A DNA stretch of 64,000 bases from Asterella californica. Lineage: Eukaryota; Streptophyta; Marchantiopsida; Marchantiales; Aytoniaceae. Shown one piece after another: positions 46,277 to 58,400 of the stretch. The position numbers and the translations under genes were made by a program. The stretch spans positions 11,346,001-11,410,000 of the forward strand of contig JAYKYS010000014.1 of assembly GCA_036924285.1 (NCBI GenBank). The letters run 5' to 3'. The notes below the pieces were generated by a model. It saw only the letters and a list, made by a program, of their open reading frames with translations. It was not told where the DNA came from and searched no databases. The stretch's first letter is position 1, and each line of letters begins with the position of its first letter.

Positions 46277-49200
46277 TTGATGGATCATGGTACTTTCATT
46301 CAAGGTGTAATTGTTGCTCAAGGTACTCCTGTTCAAAGGACTCCTGGTCAAGATGACCTTGTTTCTCAAGGAGTACTTGCTGTAGGTCCAATTACAAGTG
46401 CACAACATGTTATTGATACAACTCAAATTGTTCAAGCGTTGGCTGTTTTGATTCATCAACAACTTGCAATTGGAGGAGCTGAGCAGAAATCAACAAAGAC
46501 ATGCAGTTGTTAGTCGATGTGAGACATTTAATGGTAGAGATGTTATAGTATCTGCAAGAGTATATGGGTGAAATGAAACTGGTGAGGGCACTTGAAGTTG
46601 AGGTAATTCTGAGTTTTGAGTTGATTGTTGTTCCTGAACTGATAGAGAAAGTAAGAAGTGTACAGAGAAGACATCTATGAGGATGGACTCTTTCGAACGT
46701 GCACTGATGGAGGAATTTCTAGAAGAAGATTTTGATAGAGTCAATAGGAGAACATTTATTGATTGAGTAGAGCGTCAACCTGGGTATACCATGGGACTGA
46801 ATGAGTTGATCCGTGAGTTTGGTAGAGGTACTTGTAGCTTTCTGGTCTAGAAAAGTTGACGTTGGATGCTAAAAAAAATAGAGTTGTTCTTGAGGACTAT
46901 GGATGAATTTGCAGCATATAGACTTTGTTTTATGTTAGTTGATCATGGAGCAGAGGATGGAGTTACATCTGATTGGAGAAGAGTGGAAAAAGCAATATCC
47001 ACTCTTGCAAGACAACGTCGTGACATGATAATAGTAGTTGGACAACTAGATACATCAACTTTGCTAAAATAACGAGTGGTTCTCCAAGTCCCGGTAGTTC
47101 TTCCAATGGTTCCCCAAGTACTTGTTGTGACTCCTCATGCATCTGTTCCAACACAGAGAGGTCCTAGACAACGACCTATTGAGAATCAGAATCAATATAA
47201 GCGGACTGAAGAGCTGACTCAAAGATTTGTAGAGAGAACTTTTACATGGAGATGTATCTAGTGTGATAGTCCAGATCATCTTAGAAGGGATTGCCAAGAC
47301 TTAACAATTGTTTTGCAAGAGGGCTGGTCAACTATCAGAACAATGTTTGCATCTAACCATGACTAGACTGAATATGCATTTTGGAAGAGGAGGGATGAGG
47401 AGTTTACTTCCAGCACTTACTAGTGTGAACACTACAACAATGATTGTGAGCTCTGCAGAAGCTAATATTTATACAAGAACAGTTGAAGTCCGCACCTAAC
47501 TCTGGTTGAGCAAGCTGCTGAAGTTTCAGTTGAAGTGATGAAGAGAGACACAAATGTATTAGGAACGCTACAGGATTGAGAGACCTTGTATATACAACTT
47601 TTGTTCGAGCATTTTTTGAAGCAAGCAGTGACCAAGATGCGATTGTAGAAGACAAAAGATGATGAGATGCTTCTGACTTAGATGCAAGAGCACATGATGA
47701 TGATAGTCAAAGAGTTACGAGAAGAAGAGCAGTGGAGCCATCACCTTCTGGATTTGTATCAACTGATATGTCTCCTACTATAGAGGATATACCTTCTATT
47801 TCTACAGTTCCGCCACTTGTTATAGATCCTATTGAAGGTTGACAGGGTTCATCACAAGAGACTATTGCTACTCAGAAAGAGATTTACAACACAAGAGAAA
47901 GAGAAAGCTCCAGCCTACAAGTTGACTGCTGACATTGAAACAATATTAGACTTGTGTACTGTTATGGAGCAACGTATTCTAGATATCAGAGTTGAGTTTT
48001 CTCTTCATGAGGTATTTGGTATTGCGAAAAGAGAATTTCATGTTTATAACTGATATTATGAAAGGAAAGAGACATGTGTTGGTAGAGCAAGTGACTAGTC
48101 AAATGATAATAAGTAGTTGTTGTATTAACACTAAGGATTCAAAAATGTTTAGCATGAAATATGGATTGCTGGTCTTGCTATTGTTGAGAACGAAGATGAA
48201 AAGTTCAATGAGGAAAGGTCAAGCACAAACAGTGACTTCATATAGAGGAATTGAACACGTGCAACATCAGAGATGCAAGTTCAGCTTGAAGGGCTTTATG
48301 AATCAGTACCTGCACTTGTGGATCATGGGTTAGAAATCAACATGATTTTGAAAAAGGTGTATGAGAAAGGACAATGGGCAATCAAAAGGAACCATGGTTG
48401 GGTACTTTGTGCTGCAAACAATCAAAGGGGTGAGTTATACGGAGCTTGTCTAAATGTGCACGTAAAGATTGGTGATGTAAAGGTTGAGCAACATTTCATT
48501 GTACTGTCATATGTTTCTTATATTGTCATGCTGGCTAAACCTTACATGAATGGAGACAAAAGTAATGAATGAGTGGATCTCATTATGCTAGAATTTGGAT
48601 TTTTGATGACAATTATTCAGTACAATCTTTAACTGTTCAAGACATGAGAGAAACTGACAAACCCTTAGAGATTCTTATATAAAGAAATGTAAGGGTTTTT
48701 GTAGTCCACTCCTGTAGAGCAGGATGACAGAGATGTAGAACCTACTATTGAGATCTCGTCAAAGTACAACGGTGAAAGAGTAGATGACAAACATGTACAA
48801 GAGTTTAAATATATGTAGATGTACGTAGTTGGCAGTGTAGATTGTTGATGTTTGAGAGAGATGGATGGAGTAAGTTTACGAGAGTTGAGGATATGGAAAA
48901 AAATACAAAAAATGGATGATGAAACATGTGTTAGAGCTATGGCATGCAAGGATTCTACATGAAAATGATGTAGTTTTTGGGTTGTTTGAAGAGTTTGTGT
49001 CTGTACAGTGGATTGTTATTTGATTAGGCATTGTAAGTAGATTGATGGAGGACAAAGATGGTATGATGGAGATCCCTATTCACTCCCGAGAAATGTATGA
49101 AGAGATTATTGCATGTTTGTGGTTCTTTCCTCATCCGATGTAGAAGAGTGAAAGAGGGATGCAATTTGTTGGTGCACACTTCATCAAGAGATAGAAGTCC

Positions 49201-50181
49201 ATGCAAAGTACAAATATGTACTGAAGAAGATGAAGCCAATAACAACTCAACTACTTGCTAACTCGCACAGCAAGTACAGTTAGTAGACACTAACCCATAT
49301 TGCATGATCATAAACGAGTAAGGCATCAATTTATTGAGAAGACATTGAAGGAGCTTCAGATATGAGGGGGTGATTTCTTGACTGAGATCAAGAAGACAAT
49401 TTTTTAGTAGATGATAATGAGTCATGGTAGACCATTTTTTGTTCAGTAGAAGAGATAAGTTGTGTGGATCTAAAGATAATAGCGCATATGGTTATATTTA
49501 CAATCACTCATGTGCCTTAAGATTTGAAACCGATTCTGGTTCCTCGTGTCTTGTTGTCTAAGCTCATTGAGTTGCTGAAAGAGAAAGTACAGATGGGGAT
49601 AATTGAGCCGTCTATGGGATCATATTCTAGCAGGTGGTTCATTGTATCCAAGAAGTCACCTAGGCGAAGGCGGCAGCTCCTTATAGTAAGAAGGCGGCTT
49701 GGGCTCTTAATGAATCTTACGCTTCATTCAAGACTTGCAACATGTGAATAACGTGATCATCCGTAACGTTGGGACGGATCTTGTGATTGATGAGGTAGTC
49801 AAGACATTTGCAAGAAGAGCTATTTATTCAATTGGAGATCTATATTCTAGCTATGATCAATTTTAGTTGGCTATTGAGAGTAGAGATCTGACCACCATGC
49901 GTACATCTTTGAGAGTGATGCGGATGTGTACTCTTCCTCAAGGAGCGATGAACTTAATAGCTCGTATGCAAAATGTGATACATGAGTTTGTACCTGAGGT
50001 TACCATCCAATTTCTAGATGATGTTCTTATGAAAGATTACGCGTTGGAAGACAAGGATGATGTAGTGCTCACGAATGATTGTAAGAGGTTTGTTGCAAGA
50101 ATCATATTTTGGAAGGATGAGAAAGTTGCATTGAAGGATACGAGTAATCTTCATCAGACCAATTTGAGAAAAGAAGTATGA
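46277..50181 (+). pseudogene. Gypsy (Ty3) retrotransposon remnant: gag, protease, RT
   Basis: Pieces occur in gag-pol order on the plus strand: a gag-like region from 46277; a CCHC knuckle C..CDSPDHLRRDC near 47253-47296 with its second residue pair hit by a TAG; an aspartic protease core VPALVDHGLEINMI (48306-48347, with the usual DSG reading DHG); RT blocks EKVQMGIIEPSMGSYSS and WFIVSKKS (49580-49660); LPQGAMNLIARMQNV and the catalytic FLDDVLMK (49930-50035). Frames shift between pieces and stops are frequent. RNase H, integrase and LTRs were not found, so the copy is truncated or overgrown by later insertions. Confidence 0.75.
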
Positions 50182-50444
50182 AGAAGTTGGTTGACGAGTA
50201 TCTAATAATGCACGATGTTGCGATGATCGATGCTCGACTTATAACGTGAGGGTCAAGGATCGAAGGGTGAATTTTGACGAGCATGTAGAGAGAAGCGTAC
50301 TCTGATCATCTGCTATCTCTACACATAAAAAAGAAAAGATGCCAAGAGAGGCATTATTGAAAACAACAGTGACTATTCGGAGAGCTACGAGATGACAAAT
50401 TGTTGTCAGTACATGTGTATATTGTAAAAAACCAACAGTAGTCA
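50182..50444. other. Junction between Gypsy and Copia remnants
   Basis: No recognisable domain. It probably holds decayed Gypsy sequence downstream of the RT. Confidence 0.3.
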
Positions 50445-52551
50445 AAGCAAGGCATACGGTCTCCAGCGCAAATCTGACGATTATACTTTTGTTTCTCTTG
50501 ATGTTATATTTAATGAGTCTTTCCTTACATCGACTTCATCCCTTCCTAACCTCGCTCTTACTGCTATCACCGTGGATGCAGTTCAAAATGATGTGCACTT
50601 CTTCATCATCATCATCCTCCGTCGAGTTCAGCGCCTATCCCCTCAGTGTGAGCTACTCTTCCTCCTCTGAGTCTGTTTGTTCCGCCTCTTTTTATTCCAC
50701 CTCCCGCTTTCGGTCCTTCTGTTGGTCCTGGTCCTAGTCACTCTTCAAGTAGTAACCTTGGTTCGGACCTCGTTCCTCCTCTCTCCTCAGTGGGATCTGG
50801 AGGAGGTGGAGTTGACGGAAGCGTACATCACACACCAACTTAGTATGTGGTTAGCTCATCTATAAGTAATCCACAGTCGCACAGTTGATACTCTTTTTCA
50901 ACTTATTCTACTTTGCATTTATCTTCTTTTGTCCGAATCAGGTATAATCCTCTAATTGATGTAGAGAATATGAGCACGCTACAGTCATACCTACATCATT
51001 CACCGCCGTAGTCTCCACCACCACACTCAAGTGAGATTGAGATTGTAGGGTCTTCTCCTCCCACTGAGATCCAAGCACCACCACCACTCCACACCTCAAT
51101 CAAATCTTCCTAACTATGATCCAGCAGAAGATTACGATACCACAACCTTAATCTCGAAGACAAGCACCAATAAGAAGCGTGCTTTAATGATAACTTTAAG
51201 ACCAGTCTCGATGGTGCCCAACTCCTACCAAGGGACTTTGTCATCTCTAGACGCTGCTCGATGATCCGAGGTCATCATCGAAGAGCTCAAGTCCCATGAG
51301 GAGAATGATAGTGGACACTCACAAACTTATCACACAGACGTAGACCCATAACCAACAAGTGGAACTCCAAGTTGAAGCTGAATTCAGATAGGTCCATCGT
51401 TCGATACAAGGTACGGTTGGTGACCCGTGGATTCACTCAAGTGTATGAGCTCGACTATACGGACACTTTCTCTCCGGTGATCCATGTGCAATCTGTGAAT
51501 GATACTAGCGATCGCAGCTCAGCACAACCTTCATGTGCACCAGATGGATGTTAGGACAACATTCCTAAATGTGACGTCGAATGAAGAGATCTACATGACT
51601 GTCTTTGACAGCGTCAATGTCCCAAGAACTGATAGAATGTGCAGGTTACTTCGTACACTTTATTGAAGTAATCTTCCAAAGGGTGGTACTTGATCTTAGA
51701 TAAGTTCTTATTTTCTCTCGGATTCAGTAAGTCAGGAGTTGATGATAACATACACTACATTCATAAGGATAATCAGTTTGTCATCCTAATACTTGATGTT
51801 GATGACACAATCATAGCAAGCAGCAGCAAAAGATTGCTGACATACATCAAAAGCAACCTCAGCGTAAGGTTCAAGATGAGTGACATCGATAATATCCATC
51901 ACTGTTCGAGTATAAAGATTAATCGAAATCGAGCAGCAGGATGGATCGGGCTCAATCAATCTTTATATCTGACCCAAAAGTTATTAAAACCCGGACCAAA
52001 ACATATCACCGTCATAAAGCACACATTTCGTTATATCAAGGGTACTTTAGACCAATAATTAGAATACAAACACTCGCATCAACCAATCTCTCTATTCAAC
52101 TACACTGATGTTGACTGGGGAGGTCATATCGAGTCACGACGTTCAACTTGGAAATTATTTCATCTACTCTCAAGGAGAAATCAGTTGGTCATTGAAGCGA
52201 CAGAAATCTGTTGCACTGTCAAGTATTGAAGCTGAATATATGGCACTTAGCACATGTTCATCGAAAGCAATATGGCTTCGCCGACTCTTAGCTGAGAATG
52301 AGACTACCACTTTGTATTCTGATAACGAGAGTGCTATTAACCAGAGTGCAAAAGCACTCGTAGAAACGTCCAAGTCCAAATCTCCCGACAAGATGAAACA
52401 TATAGATATTCTGTATCACTTTATCAAAGATCAAGTTACATCCAAGACAAATGAAGTGAAGCACTGCTCTACTCAGGAGATCGTAGCGGATGTCCTAACT
52501 AAAGACCTATTGGCTCCAAAGTTGAACTCTTCTTACCAAGACTACCATTAA
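50445..52551 (+). pseudogene. Copia (Ty1) retrotransposon, 5'-truncated
   Basis: It begins in the region after integrase (YGLQRKSDDYTFVSLDVIFNES, in two parts, 50455-50520), continues through a serine-rich linker, then [22 protein letters not shown] (51350-51410), [20 protein letters not shown], and the catalytic block LILDVDDTIIAS (51786-51825; usual Y replaced by D). RNase H follows from about 52170: EISWSLKRQKSVALSSIEAEYMAL (two parts), LYSDNESAIN, KHIDILYHFIKDQV and IVADVLTK to 52551. Several frameshifts and stops break it. Gag, protease and most of integrase are absent. Confidence 0.85.
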
Positions 52552-52589
52552 ATATTTAATCTGCAACAGCTAGTCGTTAAGTGGAAATG

Positions 52590-53050
52590 TTAGAATTAAG
52601 TTGTCTAATTGTTAACTTCAGTAGCAACTAGTTCAGGATATTTAAGCTCGTGCCGTTTGGAAGACATAACTTACCCTTGTACCAAAGTATAAGTACTTAG
52701 ACCTATGGACATCCTATCTCATTATTCTGTAAACAATTAACTTACATATACTTGCATCGATTCTCTCTCCATCTCCTATAAGAGAGAGACGAGGCCACAA
52801 GATTGCGATAATCAGATCCGTTAAAACCTGATAGAGAACAATCGGAAGAGAAAGAACACAGAGAAAGAGTTCTAGTTCGAGGAATTCACGGGAACATCGT
52901 AATAGAGCGGAAAAGAGGAAGAGAAAGTTCCAAACAAGAAATTCCCCTGAACGTTGACAACGATTTGATCGGAAAGGTGTGGAGAAAGTCTCACGGACTC
53001 TCGGTACTGTATGTCTATCTTTCAACTCGGTTCTCCGATTATCGGGTTCA
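52590..53050 (+). repeat. Probable Copia 3' LTR (end not fixed)
   Basis: A polypurine-like AAGTGGAAA (52580-52588) is followed by TGTTAGAATTAAG, a common Copia LTR start, 38 bp after the RNase H stop. No second LTR exists in the window, so the right end is a guess. Confidence 0.45.
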
Positions 53051-53491
53051 AAATACACCACGTTGAGTCGGGGACTGTGCCCGGCAGGGAGAGACTCAGC
53101 TCAGTCGGTACAGTAGTGCTCATCCTGTGCTCTCAGAACCTCCACAACACTCCCGTCCCCTCCACTGGCTCTGCTGGCCGACCCCCCATACTTCGGAGAC
53201 TTTAGATCATTTATGGCGCACCTAATTGTTACTTATTCTTCTCACTTTCCAGCTCGACGTGATTGTGTGCTCCCGCTTACCGGTTTGGTCATGAGACTCA
53301 GGAACAAGACGCCTCTGTTCGGTTTTGTCATCTCCTCTGTTATTTCTGTGCAAGAATTCTCTGGGTTATTTCACTGAGACTTTCTCCTGTCAAAGCTTCA
53401 CTCGAGGCTCATCTACACAGTCGGAGACATTTTAGTGGATTTGCTGCTGGCAGCGTGAGCTTTGGGCAGTTGGAGCAACAGGACCTCTAGT
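53051..53491 (+). promoter_or_regulatory. Upstream region of the ABCI gene
   Basis: No separate gene. It probably contains promoter and leader of the ABC gene, unusually close to the Copia remnant. No core promoter element could be fixed. Confidence 0.35.
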
Positions 53492-55855
53492 ATGACATCA
53501 GTGCCTAGCGAAAGATTGGTGACAGTCGAAGTCAAGGAGCTGAAGTTTACATATCCTGGCATAGATGGACATCCTCCACCTGGTGCCAAGCCATTGATTG
53601 AGAACTTTTCAGTAACCTTGCGGGCAGGAGATCGTTGCCTTCTCGTGGGTGCCAATGGAGCAGGTCTGTTCTCTTTACACCGCTCAGGGCCTTTCCTTTC
53701 TTCCGCATTGCTAACTTTGGCAAGAATTGGCATCCATCCATTTTCCATTAATTTTGACTAACGTAGAAAGAATGAGATTTCACATATGAGGAAGGACGTT
53801 CTGATTCTCCATTTGTATTCCATGCCTTCCGGGCTGGTTATATTATCCACCTAGATTCAGGAGGCTAAGAAATTTAGCTTGAGAAGTGGAAGATCAGTGT
53901 TTCTCTGTCTTATCTTTCAGGCTTGACCGACCCTCTCCCTTCAGTGCTTCAGTCAGGAGCTGAGCGTCCGAACTTTGCTATCTCTGGGTCGTGCAAATGG
54001 CAGGAAAAACCACCTTGCTCAAGATTCTTGGAGGAAAGCATATGGTTGAGCCGGGAATGGTCCGAGTTTTAGGAAGATCGGCGTTTCATGACACTGGTCT
54101 CACCTCAAGTGGAGATTTAACATATTTGGGAGGAGAGGTAATGTAAACTTGTTTTCCTCGTTTCGCACCGCAGTTGCTTAAACAGACCGACGAGTGTTGA
54201 GGAGGAAATCAAATTGCAAGATGCTATTCTGAGGCCGTGTGCTCTTTACCGTTTCTTGGCAGTGGAGGAGGGAAGTAGCGTTCGCTGGCTTCGATGTTCC
54301 TCTCCAGATGGATATTGCAGCGGAGAAGATGATTTTCGGTGTGCAGGGCGTCGACCCCAAGAGAAGAGCGAAACTCATTAAGGTTCTGAATATCAAGCCT
54401 TTTCTGTGTTTGTAGCTCTTTTCGTGTTGTCTGTTATCAGCCACAATCAAGGGCGACATCTGAGTGCTCATTTGGACGCTTTTCGGTCACAGGTGCTGGA
54501 CATCGACCTCAACTGGCGGATGCACATTGTTTCGGACGGACAACGCCGGCGAGTTCAGATATGCATGGGTCTTCTTCGTCCATACAAGGTGCAACGTCGT
54601 TTCTAGCTATCTGAATTCTCGTTTTCCGTGAGAATTGTCTGTAGTCCAGTGTGGACCTGTTTCCAAACCGGACGATTCACAGAGATTGTTTTGACCAGCC
54701 CACAATGACGAGCTGTGCACGTCCTTCGTGGATCCTTGTTTCATTTTCATGCTTCTCTGTCAGCTTTGAGCATTCTGTCTAGGCTAGGGTCCCTTCATTT
54801 GCAACTGAGTGTCCATTTCCGATCAGTCTCCCTCACGGCTCAAATTCCCTAGGGCAGGGGGGTTTGGGGGAGATTTTTGAAAGAGTATTTACAGATTGGT
54901 CAGGTCTCAGCAGCTTGAAATATGTGATGCGCCAGCCGACACAGCATGGCATGGAGGGTTGATTTGTGTTAGGCCTGTTTACAGGTGCTTCTTCTAGACG
55001 AAATTACCGTAGACCTTGACGTTCTGGCAAGAGCAGACCTGCTCAGCTTCTTAAAATATGAGTGTGAACAACATGGAGCTACTATTATATACGCTACACA
55101 CATTTTTGATGGTCTGGAGTCATGGCCCACACATTTGGTACGTCTGGTTCTTACCTTTCACAGGGGGACATGGGTTATAGTGACGAGTTACATTGTTGCA
55201 GAGTCCAGGTTGATCGTTGGTAATCGGTTTAATCCACCAAGCCTTTCGCCGAAGAATTTTGAGTACTTGCTGCCCCTGTTCGTTGAATGGTAGTAACAGA
55301 GTTTCTGTCTGCGCTTGCAGGCCTACGTGGCAGATGGAAAGCTGCAGCTTGCAAAGCCAGTTGAGGAAATTAGCGACTTGAAAGAGCTCCCTCTCATGGT
55401 GTGCACTTGAAACTGAAACCTCTAAATTCCTGGTATAGATGTACACCTGCAAGTCTAGCAGCCTTCTTTAGTTTCCTATCATTCTGGATTGTGAAGTTAA
55501 GTTCCAAAGGGTTGTTCTGTTGGGTCTCATTTGTTCTAGTTCGTGACATGATAAGCCAGTGTCGAATTTACAAGTATTCCTCTTTGTGTTTCATTCTGGT
55601 GCCTTGCAGCGGACAATAGAGAAGTGGCTCAGAAAAGAGTTGGAAGAGCAAAGAAGAATACGGAAAGAAAGACGAGCACAAGGTTTGCCTGAATATGACA
55701 GACCAGTCGAAGGCTCAAGAGTTGCTGGAGGAGATCCAGCGAAAGCTGGTCAACTTCTGAACAATGGTTGGGCTGCAGGTCGTCTACATTCTACTCTAGC
55801 TGGCGAAGACAAGGCTGAGCTCTATGATCTAAGCTCCAACAGGGTGCTGAGATAG
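53492..55855 (+). CDS. Soluble ABC ATPase, ABCI19-21/CAF16 type
   Basis: Seven exons join in frame: 53492-53663, 54004-54137, 54263-54382, 54493-54588, 54985-55137, 55321-55398 and 55610-55855, all gt-ag, giving 332 residues. There is a single nucleotide-binding domain and no membrane segment: Walker A GANGAGKTT (53-61, split by intron 1 before the lysine codon), signature VSDGQ (155-159, for LSGGQ), Walker B VLLLDE (175-180) and switch histidine in [10 protein letters not shown]. The C-terminal basic helix [19 protein letters not shown] is typical of the subfamily. Yeast CAF16 associates with CCR4-NOT; Arabidopsis ABCI19-21 act at the ER in cytokinin-related responses. An in-frame upstream codon context allows a slightly longer N-terminus. 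Confidence 0.92.
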
Positions 55856-57150
55856 ATGCCACATTCTGTCGAGTGTTCCTTTTCTATCGGTCCCCATAAT
55901 TCATGCGGCAGATCCCTTACTTGTACATCAAATTGCTTGAGCTCCATAGCAAGGGCAAGGTCCCAAATCGACAATGCATTCTACGTCTTAGTAGGCTGCG
56001 TCCAAAACCGCGGTCATATGTCAAGACCCAGGAAGGTCAAGCTTGTGTCTGCAGGCCTAACCAAGAAAGTTTCATACTTTACGACGTCTACCACAGTAAC
56101 AAGTCACAGCTGTACCCTGTCTTCTTAACTGCCCAGTCGACTCCAGTTGTGAAGTTACGTGGTCTCTGGAACTTAGCACATATACTCTTCCAAGGACCAC
56201 GTTCTGCCCAATCAGTTATAAAGTTGTCGATAGCTTGTCGCCGGATTCTCGGGCTTTAAAGTTAATCGTCAATTCGGTTAAGAATTTCATACGAGGTCGT
56301 TTTGAATTTTTGATATTTTCGTTACTTATGAATTCTGAGACACGAGATAGAGTACTAATCGCTCCTCAAAATTCTATCTAGAAAAAGATAGAAATATGGA
56401 GAGACATAAACACGGAAATACAAGAGAACTTTGCGACTTCCAATTGAAACCGTTTCCACAAGGAACGTCCGGGAGCTTTGTCGTCATGAGTTTAGCTGTC
56501 ACAATTTGTATGGGCAAGAGATTCCAAGAAAGTTCCATGAATATTTAGAGTTACATCCTAAATCTCATTTTGTTATTATTTTCCGTTTACTTCCGTAATC
56601 ATGAGCCAGTTGATGTAAAGCTCTATTTGTCGCAAGCCGTTTCCAGTCGGAGATATAGTCGATGGTTAAGGGTGGAGTAAAGAAGCAAAAGAACCCAGCT
56701 GTATTAGTGGATGTCAAAGATTTAAAACGGACTTAGTCAAAAAGAAAAAGACGGGTGTCAAAGATTAAACATTTTCCCAATATTCGTGACCCGCGGGAGG
56801 GAGTAAGAACTCGGCCAGGCATCTGCACAGAAAGTCACTGAGCGTTCCTTACTTGATTTTGGTTCATTTCGACATTGAGTTTTTTGCAGCAGGGAAAGTA
56901 TTACTTTTAAGTAATGATTTTAGATCGCAATTTTTTATATAAAGTTTAAATTTATAATATAAAGTTTGAATTTTTAATTCATAAAGACTATTTTTAATCA
57001 AATAATATTCTAAACAAAACTAGTCGATTTTCAATTAAAGATCTTTTCCCTTTCGAACGCTATGTATATTTTCCTAAACTTTGACACCCTCTATCGACTC
57101 ATTGTATACTCTTAAGTAGCGAATCGCAGTCAATGTAACCCGACCAGAAG
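55856..57150. other. ABCI 3' flank and AT-rich DNA
   Basis: The frames at 55856-56259 carry no known motif and are probably 3' UTR. After 56.3 kb the sequence is increasingly AT-rich with no gene. Confidence 0.4.
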
Positions 57151-57220
57151 CATGCATATTTACCTCTTCTATAGAGGATAAATAATATGCTAGAGGTTTA
57201 ATTTATACCTAAGTTCTTCT
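57151..57220. repeat. AT-rich-island hairpin, copy 3
   Basis: GCATATTTACCTC, loop ttctata, GAGGATAAATAATATGC, then TAGAGGTTTAATTTATACC. It shares stem ends and 3' flank with the copy near 45268 and the stem with that near 30583. Confidence 0.65.
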
Positions 57221-58039
57221 TTCCGGGAGAGTTTGGATAGAAATTAAACTAAATGAAAATGATTTTCTCTATTCTTGTAATACATAATTTATATCTTTAG
57301 ACGAATTGGTTGTTGCCTTAAAATAAATACATACTTGCAAAGTAACCAAAGTACATGTCGCGATTAATTACTGGGATAGAACTGTCGTCTACTATCAAAT
57401 CGTAGACTAAATTTACTACCTAAAAGTTACGTAACTAAGTCATATATTATATTCCTACATTCCACAAGTTAAAAACACAAATTTACCGAAAAAGATGTTG
57501 TACCCAGTGATAACAAAACACCAAACCCAAACTCTGTAGAAAAACCTGAACGAGAACTTAATTGTCAATTGTAATGTCGAAGTGCTAGCTTATGCTTCAA
57601 ACTATATGAATTATATTATCAGGTTTCCAAAAGAAATATTGGAGGTGTACAATTAGATCGATAGGATCGAATAGAGAAATAACGGTCACAGTTCTGAAAA
57701 CCGATCTAAAAAGATTTACGCACTTCTAACTATTGAAATCACTCAGTCCTTCGGAGTTTTATTGTCACTCATTCGTAAGACATTCCTCAGTCTCGATAAC
57801 TGATGGATGTTGTAGCCACTCACACACACTGAACCCACTAACAAGAGAGATAAATAATAGTCTCAGTCTTTTTACACAAATAGTACACTCATGTACAACC
57901 TAAACAAAAACACTATAGCATCTTGTAGCCATTTCATAGACTCTCGAGCACATGGCTATAACATGGATACCATTCTTAAACTAAAAAGTCACCTCCGAAA
58001 CAACGGGTAGAAACAAATTACTCTAGAAACTATTCTAGG
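57221..58039. other. AT-rich DNA, possibly a minus-strand Copia LTR
   Basis: No coding. Since Copia RNase H follows at 58040-58400 on the minus strand, the part from about 57.65 kb could be its 3' LTR; no clear TG...CA ends were found. Confidence 0.35.
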
Positions 58040-58400
58040 TTAATTAAACCAAAACTGTTACGTAGTTTACTGTACTGATCACTAAGACGAGTCTTTGTGA
58101 ATATATCTGTAATTTGTTTATCGATAGGTAGATATTGAGGTTCTATCTCACTCGTCGCATACTGTTCAGGCACGTAACAAAATTGCACATCTATGTGCTT
58201 AGTTCACGTATGGAGCTCGGGATTGTGAATCAACTTAAGTGCATTCTGTTGTCAATGTACAAGATAGTAGCTTTATCTGGTGGAAAACCAATCCACACAG
58301 GAACCTTCATAACCAGACGGCTTCCTTTGAAGCATTGCATGCTGCTACATACTCAGCCTCAATGGTAGAAGTAGCCACAATATGACTGGTATCCGTTTAT
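58040..58400 (-). pseudogene. Copia RNase H fragment
   Basis: On the minus strand the sequence reads VATSTIEAEYVAACNASKEAVWL (two parts, 58390-58320), then NPELHTR.KHIDVQFCYVPEQY and PIDKQITDIFTKTRL (58230-58090), the end of a Copia polyprotein. Stops and frame changes break it. It is opposite in orientation to the 50-52 kb copy and from another subfamily. Confidence 0.75.

Noticed and set aside
55856..56259. Frames of 90-118 codons after the ABCI stop
   Set aside because: No motif or splice support; more likely 3' UTR.
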